NCBI GenBank assembly: GCA_035266845.1 | Contig: DATFMP010000064.1 | Span: forward strand, 1-21,803 | Source of the DNA: DATFMP01 sp035266845 | GTDB lineage: Bacteria > SAR324 > JACQKK01 | Direction of reading: 5' to 3' | DNA: 21,803 nt | Shown: in pieces, positions 1 to 7,074 of the stretch | Position numbering within the stretch: position 1 is the first letter of the stretch | How the letters are laid out: each line of letters begins with the position of its first letter | Notes under the pieces: model-generated | What the model was told of the DNA's origin: nothing | Databases searched by the model: none | What the model saw: only the letters and a program-made list of their open reading frames with translations | Translations under genes and position numbers: made by a program

Positions 1-37
1 CCGTGTGCTTGGCTCCCGCTCTGCCAGGAGGCTCCCT

Positions 38-844
38 GTGCCCGACCACCGCATGATGCGTTGCTTCGTCCCCGCCGTGCTGCTGTTGCTGCTCACCCTG
101 AGCGGCTGCGCCCTGCCCCAGAACAACGACCCGACGTCCGACACCAACGCGGTGCTCGGCGCAATGCAGGATGCCACCAATGCATTAACAGGCAGTGCGA
201 CGGGCAGTCCGAGCAACTTGCCGTTCTCGGCCACGGGCACCTCGCAGCCGAGCGACAGCGTGATGACCACGGATGTGATGCCCCTGGTGCAGGGGCTGAG
301 CAGCCAGCCGGCTGCCACGACAGGGCCAACGATTACACAAGCGACTTGCCTCGGGTCCAGCACGTCGCCGGGGACTGTCACGTTGACGACCAGCGGAAAC
401 TATACCGATACCACCGATTCCGTAACGGGCGTTCGGACGGTCACGTTATCAGTCAACTCGGATGCCCAACTGCAAGATTGTGTTGGAACCTCATACACAT
501 CGACCGGCAATATCCATCTCTCTGTAAGTCCCGACACCGTCACGATCACTCCTGACGCCACTTACACAAATCTCCAGCATTGGGTATTGAACCGCATTGA
601 ATCGGCCTACGGGACACTGGATATCCAGCGTCATGCAGATGGTTCCATGCACCACGTGACATATTCCTGGAACCGCAACGGCACCATTGCAGTAACCGTA
701 GACATCAGCGGTGCCTCGCTGACGCTTGTATCCATCGATACCCTCGACCAGACCGTCGCCGTCTCCGCCAATGGGCAGACGTGCACCGGCACACTGACCG
801 GCAGCCTGCTGCAGCGCTACAACTGGACCTGCACCGCGCCTTAG
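38..844 (+). CDS. Secreted lipoprotein, beta-rich, unknown function
   Basis: The product is about 268 residues. I chose the GTG at 38 because an AGGAGG motif at 26-31 lies six bases before it; the ATGs at 53 and 56 are alternatives. The N-terminus has a lipoprotein signal: a basic stretch (MMRCF), a leucine-rich core and an LSGC lipobox with Cys near residue 24, so lipidation and membrane anchoring are expected. The mature part starts with a low-complexity Ser/Thr/Asn/Gln linker of about 70 residues. After that comes a Thr/Ser/Val-rich alternating pattern typical of beta-sandwich or barrel folds, with four further cysteines that could form two disulfides. I recognise no family. Its style resembles the protein at the right edge of the window (20152-21803). 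Codon use is less GC-extreme than in the following operon. The true upstream neighbour lies outside the window. Confidence 0.75.
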   Translation: MPDHRMMRCFVPAVLLLLLTLSGCALPQNNDPTSDTNAVLGAMQDATNALTGSATGSPSNLPFSATGTSQPSDSVMTTDVMPLVQGLSSQPAATTGPTITQATCLGSSTSPGTVTLTTSGNYTDTTDSVTGVRTVTLSVNSDAQLQDCVGTSYTSTGNIHLSVSPDTVTITPDATYTNLQHWVLNRIESAYGTLDIQRHADGSMHHVTYSWNRNGTIAVTVDISGASLTLVSIDTLDQTVAVSANGQTCTGTLTGSLLQRYNWTCTAP

Positions 845-930
845 GAGGCGCAATCCCCCTTGTGCCCCGCCGCGTGGGTGCCATTGCCCGCACGGCGCCG
901 GTGGTGCTAACAAGGAGCAGGAGGGAACCC

Positions 931-1005
931 GTGGCGCGGCCGTGCTGCCGTGGCGGGTCCCCCGCCGCCGTACACCTGCTCCGGGCCGTCTTCCTGTCGC
1001 CGTGA
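931..1005 (+). CDS. Possible 24-codon upstream ORF coupled to glcE
   Basis: A short reading frame starts at GTG 931, five bases after an excellent AGGAGGG ribosome site (919-925). It ends with TGA at 1003-1005. That stop overlaps the most likely glcE start, GTG 1002, in the arrangement GTGA. The peptide would be about 24 residues, Arg/Ala/Pro-rich, with two adjacent cysteines, and resembles nothing I know. The best ribosome site in the region serves this frame and not glcE directly, so translational coupling is a reasonable inference. The alternative is that glcE initiates at GTG 942, 16 bases after the same site, and no small ORF is used. Confidence 0.3.
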   Translation: MARPCCRGGSPAAVHLLRAVFLSP

Positions 1006-2195
1006 CCGCCACCGCCGATACCCTGCTGCAGCCCACCTCGCTGGACGAGGTGCAGGCCCACGTGCACGCCGCGCTGGAAAGTGGCGAGGCGCTGGCCGTG
1101 CAGGGCGCGGGCAGCAAGCGCGACTACGGCCGCGCCGTGCAGGCCCCGCGCACGCTGAGTCTGGCGGCACTGCGGGGTGTGGTGGACTATCAGCCCCACG
1201 AGCTGATCCTGGTGGCGCGGCCGGGCACGCCCCTGGCGGAACTGGAGGCCACCCTGGCCGAGGCGGGGCAGGCGCTGGCCTTCGAGCCGCCACACTGGAG
1301 CCCCGAGGCCACGCTGGGTGGCGTGATCGCCTGCAACCTCTCCGGCCCGCGGCGCTTCAAGGCCGGGGCCGTGCGCGACCACCTGCTGGGCTTCCAGTGC
1401 GTCACCGGTACGGGCGAGGTGGTGCGGGGCGGGGGCCGCGTGGTGAAGAACGTGACGGGCTACGACCTCCCCAAGCTGATGTGCGGCAGCTTCGGCACGC
1501 TGGCCGTGCTCACTGAGGTGGTGCTCAAGGTGCTGCCCCGGGCCGAGACCGAGCGCACGGTGCTCTTTGCCGGGCTGGGCGACGACGATGCGGTGGCGAA
1601 GCTGGTGGCCGCCTCGCGCACGCAGCACGAGCCCAGCGGCTTGGCGCACCTGCCCGCCGGCGCAGGCATCCCCGCGGTCGCGGCGGCGGCGGGCAACGGC
1701 GGCGCGCTCACCGCGCTTCGCGTGGAAGGGCCGGAGCCTTCCGTGCGCGCCCGCTCCGAGCGGCTGGCCGAAGGCGGCGCGGCGGGCATCCTGGAGGCCG
1801 AAGAGTCCCGCGTGTTCTGGGCCGCCGTGCGCGAGCTGGAGCCGCTGGCGCTGGGCGCCAAGGAGCGCCTGTGGCGCTTCTCCGTGGCCCCCACGGCCGG
1901 CCCGGCGCTGGGCCGCAAGCTGGCCGAGCTGCACGGCACGCAGCGCATCTACGATTGGGGCGGGGCGCTGCTGTGGGCCGTGGTGCCCGCCAGGCACAAG
2001 CCGGCCGCGCTGCACAAGCTGGCCCGCGAGGCGGGCGGTCAGGCGCAGATCGTGCGCCTGGGCCCGGAGTGCCCCCGCGATGAGCCGGCCTTCACGGAGC
2101 TGACGCCCGCGCTGCTGCAGCTCAATGCGAACCTGAAGCGGGCCTTCGATCCGCAGCGCATCCTCAACCCGGGCCGGATGTATCCGGACCTGTAG
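1002..2195 (+). CDS. glcE: Glycolate dehydrogenase FAD-binding subunit GlcE
   Basis: GlcE is one of two flavoprotein subunits of the membrane-associated GlcDEF complex, which oxidises glycolate to glyoxylate and passes electrons to quinones. The product is about 397 residues against roughly 350 in E. coli. The FAD-binding PCMH/FAD_binding_4 fold is visible: a GAGSK loop near residues 35-39, the segment RAGTPL-like 'RPGTPLAELEATL', the 'GGVIACNLSGPRR' motif, and the diagnostic VVKNVTGYDLPKLMCGSFG region near 148-168. The N-terminus aligns best from GTG 1002, which overlaps the stop of a small upstream frame; a longer start at GTG 942 would add a basic extension unlike the family. GlcF follows after 35 bases. 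The catalytic flavoprotein GlcD is not adjacent in this window. Confidence 0.9.
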   Translation: MTATADTLLQPTSLDEVQAHVHAALESGEALAVQGAGSKRDYGRAVQAPRTLSLAALRGVVDYQPHELILVARPGTPLAELEATLAEAGQALAFEPPHWSPEATLGGVIACNLSGPRRFKAGAVRDHLLGFQCVTGTGEVVRGGGRVVKNVTGYDLPKLMCGSFGTLAVLTEVVLKVLPRAETERTVLFAGLGDDDAVAKLVAASRTQHEPSGLAHLPAGAGIPAVAAAAGNGGALTALRVEGPEPSVRARSERLAEGGAAGILEAEESRVFWAAVRELEPLALGAKERLWRFSVAPTAGPALGRKLAELHGTQRIYDWGGALLWAVVPARHKPAALHKLAREAGGQAQIVRLGPECPRDEPAFTELTPALLQLNANLKRAFDPQRILNPGRMYPDL

Positions 2196-2230
2196 CGCCC
2201 ACCGCGCGACCCCCGCACCGGCACGAGCCC

Positions 2231-3535
2231 ATGCAGACCGCCATCGCCGAAGCCACCCTGCAGGAACGCGATGTCAGCGTCCAGGAGCGCATCTTCCGCA
2301 ACTGCGTGCACTGCGGCTTCTGCAATGCCACCTGCCCCACCTACCAGCTCAACGGCACGGAGCTGGAGGGCCCGCGGGGGCGCATCTACCTGATGAAGTC
2401 CGTGCTGGAGGGCCGCATCCCGCTCAACGAGCAGGTGGTGGCGCACCTGGACAACTGCCTGTCGTGCTTCTCCTGCGAGACCACTTGCCCCAGCGGCGTG
2501 CGGTACTCGCACCTGATCGACCCCATGCGCAGCCGCATCGAGGAGCAGTTCCAGCGGCCGGCCGTGTCCCGCCTGCAACGCGCGGTGCTGGCGCGGCTGC
2601 TGCCCTACCCTGGGCGCTTCCGCTTGGCGATGCGCCTGGCACAATTGGCGCGCCCGCTGGCGTGGCTGGTGCCTCGCAGCCTGCGCGCGCCGCTGGAGAT
2701 GACCCCGGCGCGCCTGCCCGCGCCCTCCGCGCTCACACGCTACGAGGTACACGCGGCCCAGGGCGTCCGCAAGGCCCGCGTGGCACTGCTCACCGGCTGC
2801 GCGCAGTCCGTGCTGGGGCCGCACATCAACGACGCCACTATCCGCGTGCTCACCCGCCTGGGCGCGGAGGTGGTGCTGCCGCGTGATGTGGGCTGCTGCG
2901 GGGCGCTGGTGTACCATTTGGGCGACCGGCCCGGCAGCCTGCCCCACATGCAGGCCAATATCGCCGCTTGGCACGCGGAGATGCAGAGCGGCGGACTGGA
3001 CAAGATCGTCATCAACACCTCCGGCTGCGGCACGGTGGTCAAGGACTACGGCCACATCTTCCGCGACGACCCGGAGTGGGCTGAGCGGGCCGCGGCCGTC
3101 AGCGCCATCACGGCGGACATCAGTGAGGTCGCCACGGAACTGGGACTGCCGGACGAGGTGCGAGCCCCCGAGTCCCTGCGCGTGGCGTACCATGATGCCT
3201 GTTCCCTGCAGCACGGGCAGAAGCTGAAGGCCCCCCCGCGCGAGCTGCTGCGCTCGGCGGGCTTCACGGTGGCCGAACTGCCGGATGCCCACCTGTGCTG
3301 CGGCAGCGCCGGCACCTACAACCTGCTCAAGCCCGCCACGGCCGGCGACCTGGGCCGCCTCAAGGCGGGGGCCATCGCCACCACGAATGCGCAGGTGGTC
3401 GCCATGGGAAACATCGGGTGCATGGAGCAGATCGCGCGTTACAGTGACGTGCCGGTGGTGCACACGGCCGAGCTGCTGGACTGGGCACTGGGCGGCCCCA
3501 TGCCCCAGGCCCTGCGCGCGGGTCACGGCAAGTAG
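2231..3535 (+). CDS. glcF: Glycolate dehydrogenase iron-sulfur subunit GlcF
   Basis: GlcF carries electrons from the glycolate-oxidising flavin subunits towards the quinone pool. The 434-residue product has two ferredoxin-type 4Fe-4S motifs: C25-x2-C28-x2-C31-x3-C35-P and C76-x2-C79-x2-C82-x3-C86-P. Two CCG (cysteine-rich, DUF224) domains follow, with CCGAL near residue 222 and CCGSAGTYNLL near 355, plus the HDACSLQHGQ segment between them. Length and domain order match E. coli GlcF (about 407). It starts at ATG 2231 and is co-directional with glcE upstream and a PPOX enzyme 43 bases downstream. The related lactate utilisation proteins (LutA/GlpC) share CCG domains, but the pairing with GlcE makes GlcF the right call. 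Confidence 0.93.
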   Translation: MQTAIAEATLQERDVSVQERIFRNCVHCGFCNATCPTYQLNGTELEGPRGRIYLMKSVLEGRIPLNEQVVAHLDNCLSCFSCETTCPSGVRYSHLIDPMRSRIEEQFQRPAVSRLQRAVLARLLPYPGRFRLAMRLAQLARPLAWLVPRSLRAPLEMTPARLPAPSALTRYEVHAAQGVRKARVALLTGCAQSVLGPHINDATIRVLTRLGAEVVLPRDVGCCGALVYHLGDRPGSLPHMQANIAAWHAEMQSGGLDKIVINTSGCGTVVKDYGHIFRDDPEWAERAAAVSAITADISEVATELGLPDEVRAPESLRVAYHDACSLQHGQKLKAPPRELLRSAGFTVAELPDAHLCCGSAGTYNLLKPATAGDLGRLKAGAIATTNAQVVAMGNIGCMEQIARYSDVPVVHTAELLDWALGGPMPQALRAGHGK

Positions 3536-3578
3536 CGCCGCGGCTGCCGGTGCCGCCCCACGCTGAGGCCGGTTCGCC

Positions 3579-4040
3579 ATGCCCCCATCCCTGGTGCTGC
3601 AGCCCGCCGTGCTGTCCTTCCTGCAGGCCGCGCGGGTGGGGCGTCTGGCGACGGTAGATGCAGCAGGGCTGCCCGCGGTGATCCCGATCTGCTACCAGGT
3701 GGAAGGCTCGCGGCTGTTCACGCCCATCGACGCCAAGCCCAAGCGGGCAGACTGGCGCCGGCTCCGGCGCGTGCGCAACCTGCGCGCCAATCCTCAGGTG
3801 GCCGTGGTGGTGGATCGCTGGGATGAGGACTGGACCCGGCTGGCCTGGGTGCACCTGCGCGGCCGCGCCGCGCTGGAGGAGGCGGGGCCGGTGCACACGC
3901 AGGGCATCGCGCTGCTGCGCGCCAAATACGCGCAATACCGGGACATGCCGCTGGAAACGCTGCCGCTCATCGTGATCGAGATCGCCGCCGCGCGGCACTG
4001 GGGCGATCTCTCCGTCGCACCACCTACCCACCTTGCGTGA
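3579..4040 (+). CDS. PPOX-class flavin/F420-type oxidoreductase, Rv0121-like
   Basis: The 153-residue product has the split-barrel flavin-reductase fold of the pyridoxamine phosphate oxidase-like superfamily. Recognisable landmarks are the opening 'FLQAARVGRLATVDAAGLPAV', the middle 'DAKPKR' followed by 'RLRRVRNLRANPQVAVVVDRWDEDW', and a short C-terminal strand. This arrangement matches the family named after Mycobacterium tuberculosis Rv0121c, described as probable F420-dependent enzymes. Cofactor choice (FMN or F420) cannot be decided from sequence, and no F420 biosynthesis gene is visible here. GAGG about nine bases before ATG 3579 is a usable ribosome site. Its TGA stop overlaps the ATG of the next gene, indicating co-translation with the kinase. 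The substrate is unknown. Confidence 0.8.
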   Translation: MPPSLVLQPAVLSFLQAARVGRLATVDAAGLPAVIPICYQVEGSRLFTPIDAKPKRADWRRLRRVRNLRANPQVAVVVDRWDEDWTRLAWVHLRGRAALEEAGPVHTQGIALLRAKYAQYRDMPLETLPLIVIEIAAARHWGDLSVAPPTHLA

Positions 4041-5080
4041 TGCCCGCCATGGATCAGACTCTGCCGCTGACCCTGGACGAGACCAACCTGCCCGCTTGGC
4101 TGGCGGCGCAGGGACTGGTGCCCGCCGGCGTGGAGGTGCGCGTGCGGGTGCTCTCCGGGGGCGTGAGCAACCAGGCCTTCTGGGTGGACGGGCCGCAGGG
4201 ACCCTGCGTGGTAAAGCAGGCCCGCCCGCGGCTGGCCGTGCAGATGGAGTGGCGCGCGGACGTGAACCGCATCGTGCGCGAGGCCGAGGCGCTGGAGTGG
4301 CTGCACGAGCGGATCGGTCCGCCGCGCATCCCGCGCCTGCTGCACCTGGATCGCGCGGCCAAGGTGCTGGTGATGGAGGCCATCCAGCCCCCGGCGGAGA
4401 ACTACAAAACCGTCCTGCTGCGCGGCGAGGTGGAAGGCGCGCTGGCCGGGCAGTTCGGCGCGCTGCTGGCGGAGATTCACAACGCTACGGCCGACGCGGC
4501 CACACACAAGCGCTTCGACGATGCCACGTTCTTCGATCAGCTTCGGCTGAGCCCCTACTACGGCACCGTGGCTGAGCGGCACCCGGACCTGGCGCCACGG
4601 TTGGCTGAGCTACGCACCGAGTGCCTGGAGGCGCGCTACTGCCTGGTGCATGGGGACTACAGCCCGAAGAACATCCTGGTGCGGGCGGGCGGCCTGGTGC
4701 TGCTGGACTACGAGGTGGCGCACTGGGGCAATCCGTCCTTCGACCTGGGCTTTGCCCTCACGCACTACTGCGCCAAGGCGCTGCACCTGCCCCGCCACGG
4801 CGCGGCGTTCATCGATGCCGCGCGCCGCTTTTGGGGCCGCTACCAGGCGGACGTCACGCTGCCGCCCGCCTCGCGCGCGCATGCCGGACACCACCTGGCC
4901 GCCGTGCTGCTGGCGCGCATGGACGGCAAGAGTCCGCTGGAGTACTTCACGGACGAGGCCAAACGTGACACGGTGCGGGGCCTCACGCGGCGGGCGCTGC
5001 TCGCGGAAGGCACGAGCATCGCCGCCGTTATCGCCGCCGTGGAGGCGGCCCTGCCCCCCTCGTCCCAGGACGCCTCATGA
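4040..5080 (+). CDS. APH-fold small-molecule kinase (phosphotransferase family)
   Basis: The product is about 346 residues with the protein-kinase-like fold of the aminoglycoside phosphotransferase/choline kinase/methylthioribose kinase superfamily. Visible motifs are a nucleotide-binding loop LSGGVSNQ near residues 38-45, a conserved VVKQ lysine, the catalytic Brenner-type loop HGDYSPKNIL with H204 and D206, and the metal-binding DYEVAHWGNPSFDLG segment starting at D223. I chose ATG 4040, which overlaps the preceding stop (TGATG); GTG 4037 and ATG 4049 are alternatives. The 3' end overlaps the enolase start (ATGA). The substrate is not readable from sequence. Coupling to an enolase paralogue and glycolate dehydrogenase subunits suggests a small sugar acid or C3 acid rather than an antibiotic; methylthioribose-kinase-like activity is another option. 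Confidence 0.8.
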   Translation: MPAMDQTLPLTLDETNLPAWLAAQGLVPAGVEVRVRVLSGGVSNQAFWVDGPQGPCVVKQARPRLAVQMEWRADVNRIVREAEALEWLHERIGPPRIPRLLHLDRAAKVLVMEAIQPPAENYKTVLLRGEVEGALAGQFGALLAEIHNATADAATHKRFDDATFFDQLRLSPYYGTVAERHPDLAPRLAELRTECLEARYCLVHGDYSPKNILVRAGGLVLLDYEVAHWGNPSFDLGFALTHYCAKALHLPRHGAAFIDAARRFWGRYQADVTLPPASRAHAGHHLAAVLLARMDGKSPLEYFTDEAKRDTVRGLTRRALLAEGTSIAAVIAAVEAALPPSSQDAS

Positions 5081-6369
5081 CCGTCACCATCGCCGCCGTG
5101 GATGCCCTGGAGGTGCTGGACAGCCGCGGTCACCCCACCGTGCGCGCCCTGGTGCGCCTGTCGGACGGCACGCGCGGCGTCGCGGCCGTGCCTAGCGGGG
5201 CCAGCACGGGCGCCTTCGAGGCCCACGAGCTGCGCGACGGCGACCCGGCCCGCTACGGCGGCAAGGGCGTGCTGCGGGCCGTCGCCAATGTGCGCGGCCC
5301 GCTGGCCGGGGCCGTTGTAGGCCGCGATCCCTTCGATCAGGCCGGGCTGGACGCCGCTCTGCGGGACGCCGACGGCACGCCGGACAAGTCGCGCCTGGGC
5401 GCCAATGCCGTGCTGGCGGTCTCCATGGCAACGGCCCTGGCGGCCGCACGGCAGGCGCGTCTGCCGCCATGGCGGCACTTCTCGGCGCTGTCGGGCGGCG
5501 AGCCGCGCCTGCCCCTGCCGATGATCAACCTGTTCTCGGGCGGCAAGCACGCCGGGGCGCAGGTGGACTTCCAGGACTTCCTCATCGTCCCGCGTGGCGC
5601 GGAAACCATCGCCGACGCGCTGGCCATGACCCACGCCGTGTACTACACGGCCCTGCGCCTGCTGATCGATCAGCATGGCTACCAGCCGCTGGTTGCGGAC
5701 GAGGGTGGCTTGGCGCCGCGGCTCGGCTCCAACGAGGCCATGCTGGAGTTGGCGGTGCAGGCCATCGAGGCCGCGGGTCTGCGTCCGCTGGAGCAGGTGG
5801 CCATCGCCATCGACGTAGCCGCCACGCACTTCTACGAAGACGGGCGCTACCAACTGGCCGTGGAGGGCGCGGCTCTGAGTGCCGAGGCCATGGTGGACCG
5901 GCTGGCGGACTGGCGAGCGCGCTACCCCATCCTCTCGCTGGAGGACGGCTTGGCTGAGGACGACTGGGAGCACTGGCCCCTGCTCACCGAGGCCCTGGGC
6001 GACCGTTGCCAGGTGCTGGGCGACGACCTGCTGGTGACCAACCCGGCACGCATCGAGCAGGCCGTGCTGCGCCGTGCGGCCAATGCCGCACTGATCAAGG
6101 TGAACCAGATCGGCACCCTTTCCGAGGCCCTGGAGGCCATCGCGCTCGCGCGGCAGGCCGGCTGGCGCACGGTGGTCTCCGCGCGTAGCGGGGAGACGGA
6201 GGATGCATGGCTGGCGGATCTGGCGACGGGGACGGGAGCGGGGCAGATCAAGGTGGGCGCCATCACGCGCTCGGAGCGGCTGGCCAAGTACAACCGCCTA
6301 TTGGCCATCGCCCACGCCCACCCCACCCTTCCCTACGCACGGGGGGAGCTGGACCGCTTCACGGGGTGA
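5077..6369 (+). CDS. eno: Divergent enolase (phosphopyruvate hydratase homologue)
   Basis: The 430-residue product is full length for enolase, which interconverts 2-phosphoglycerate and phosphoenolpyruvate. Conserved features are the PSGAST loop (39-44), H158, the DEGG segment with E209, metal ligands D246, E289 and D316, base K341 in KVNQIGTLSE, SGETED (371-376), and K392 in GQIK followed by RSERLAKYN. Departures are equally clear. The catalytic Glu of the QEF motif (yeast E168) is Asp (D167). The phosphate-contacting His of SHRSGETED (yeast H373) is Ala (A369). NGG before H158 is SGG, and LEDP is LEDG. These suggest a specialised or weakened paralogue, although a functional housekeeping enzyme is not excluded. 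The start ATG overlaps the kinase stop by four bases, so the two are translationally coupled. Confidence 0.85.
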   Translation: MTVTIAAVDALEVLDSRGHPTVRALVRLSDGTRGVAAVPSGASTGAFEAHELRDGDPARYGGKGVLRAVANVRGPLAGAVVGRDPFDQAGLDAALRDADGTPDKSRLGANAVLAVSMATALAAARQARLPPWRHFSALSGGEPRLPLPMINLFSGGKHAGAQVDFQDFLIVPRGAETIADALAMTHAVYYTALRLLIDQHGYQPLVADEGGLAPRLGSNEAMLELAVQAIEAAGLRPLEQVAIAIDVAATHFYEDGRYQLAVEGAALSAEAMVDRLADWRARYPILSLEDGLAEDDWEHWPLLTEALGDRCQVLGDDLLVTNPARIEQAVLRRAANAALIKVNQIGTLSEALEAIALARQAGWRTVVSARSGETEDAWLADLATGTGAGQIKVGAITRSERLAKYNRLLAIAHAHPTLPYARGELDRFTG

Positions 6370-6386
6370 TGCGGGGGCTCCACGGA

Positions 6387-6773
6387 CTACTCGCTCTGGG
6401 CGAAGTGCCGGGTGAAATCGCGATCGGAGAGGACACCGACGAGCTGGCCGTTGTCGATAACGGGCAGCGCGCTCACGGCGGACTTGAGCAGCAGACGGGC
6501 CGCCTCGCGCACCGGGGCGGCGCTGCCGATGGCGACGGGATTGGCCGTCATGATGTGTTTGACCTGGGTCTGCTTCCAGCGCTCCTCGGTCATCCCGTCC
6601 GGGTCGTAGTACAGCGCGAGGTCCCGGTCGGAAAGGATTCCCAACACCTCGTCGTTGTTCACCACGATCAGATGGCGGTTCTTCTTCTGCGCCATCAGCT
6701 GCAGGGCGTCGGCCAGCGTGGCCTCCGGCGCGATGGTGCCGGGGCTGTTGTTCATCATGTCGCGTACCAGCAT
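6387..6773 (-). CDS. Small CBS-domain pair protein
   Basis: The 128-residue product consists of two CBS domains, a nucleotide-binding regulatory module that usually senses AMP, ATP or SAM. The first runs from MLVRDMMNNSPGTIAPEATLADAL to VLGILSDRDLAL. The second runs from VKHIMTANPVAIGSAAPV to LVGVLSDRDFTRHF. Both have the typical 'GxLSDRD' ends. I chose the ATG at 6773 because the family begins close to the first 'V.D.M' motif; an upstream in-frame start near 6869 would add about 32 residues with no CBS character, and no convincing ribosome site decides between them. It is convergent with the enolase (17 bases between stops) and divergent from the succinate dehydrogenase operon. No partner domain is present, so it may regulate another protein. 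Confidence 0.85.
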   Translation of the reverse strand: MLVRDMMNNSPGTIAPEATLADALQLMAQKKNRHLIVVNNDEVLGILSDRDLALYYDPDGMTEERWKQTQVKHIMTANPVAIGSAAPVREAARLLLKSAVSALPVIDNGQLVGVLSDRDFTRHFAQSE

Positions 6774-7074
6774 CGGGGCATCCACACGTTGAGAGGGCGG
6801 GGCATTCACCGCCAGCAGCCCCGAGGACAGCGCCAACCCGGGCTTCCGCGCCCGGCAAGCGAGGCGCAACCCCGGTGGCCCGGCTTTTTTTTTGACATCG
6901 ACGCGCGCAAAGCTTAAGAAATTGGGGCTTTGCCGCGGTTCGACCTTGACAGTTTTCGAGAGAGTTTACTATAACGAAATCCCCGCGCAACAGAAGGTCT
7001 TCCTGGTCGAATTGAAAGGCTGTCCGCGACGATCTCCCCCTTTCCGCACGTCAGAAGTTGCAGAGGAACCCTCG
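6774..7074. other. Divergent intergenic region between CBS gene and sdh operon
   Basis: This 301-base stretch separates the minus-strand CBS gene from the sdh operon. It holds a run of nine T (6885-6893) followed directly by a TTGACA hexamer (6892-6897) with no good -10 partner. A strong promoter follows at 6946-6975, leaving an untranslated leader of roughly 90 bases before sdhC. Long open frames crossing it on both strands look like coding shadows: the promoter lies inside them and their peptides are compositionally odd. Confidence 0.6.
6946..6975 (+). promoter_or_regulatory. Sigma70-type promoter of the sdh operon
   Basis: An exact -35 hexamer TTGACA (6946-6951) is followed after 18 bases by TATAAC (6970-6975), five of six matches to the -10 consensus. 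It points at sdhC, and transcription would begin near 6982. It stands out in an otherwise GC-rich window. No operator was recognised. Confidence 0.7.

Noticed and set aside
705..2015. 436-codon open frame antisense to glcE
   Set aside because: Same reason: overlaps a confident gene and has a low-complexity Arg/Gly/Ala composition.
2039..3580. 513-codon open frame antisense to glcF
   Set aside because: Shadow of GC-rich third positions; composition is unlike a real protein, and glcF has full motifs.
6885..6893. Nine-T run as an intrinsic terminator for the enolase operon
   Set aside because: Only weak GC stems precede it, and the convergent CBS gene lies between it and enolase.
6207..6990. 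Long frames on both strands over the CBS gene and its upstream region
   Set aside because: They overlap the CBS gene in other frames and run through the sdh promoter; peptides have no domain character.
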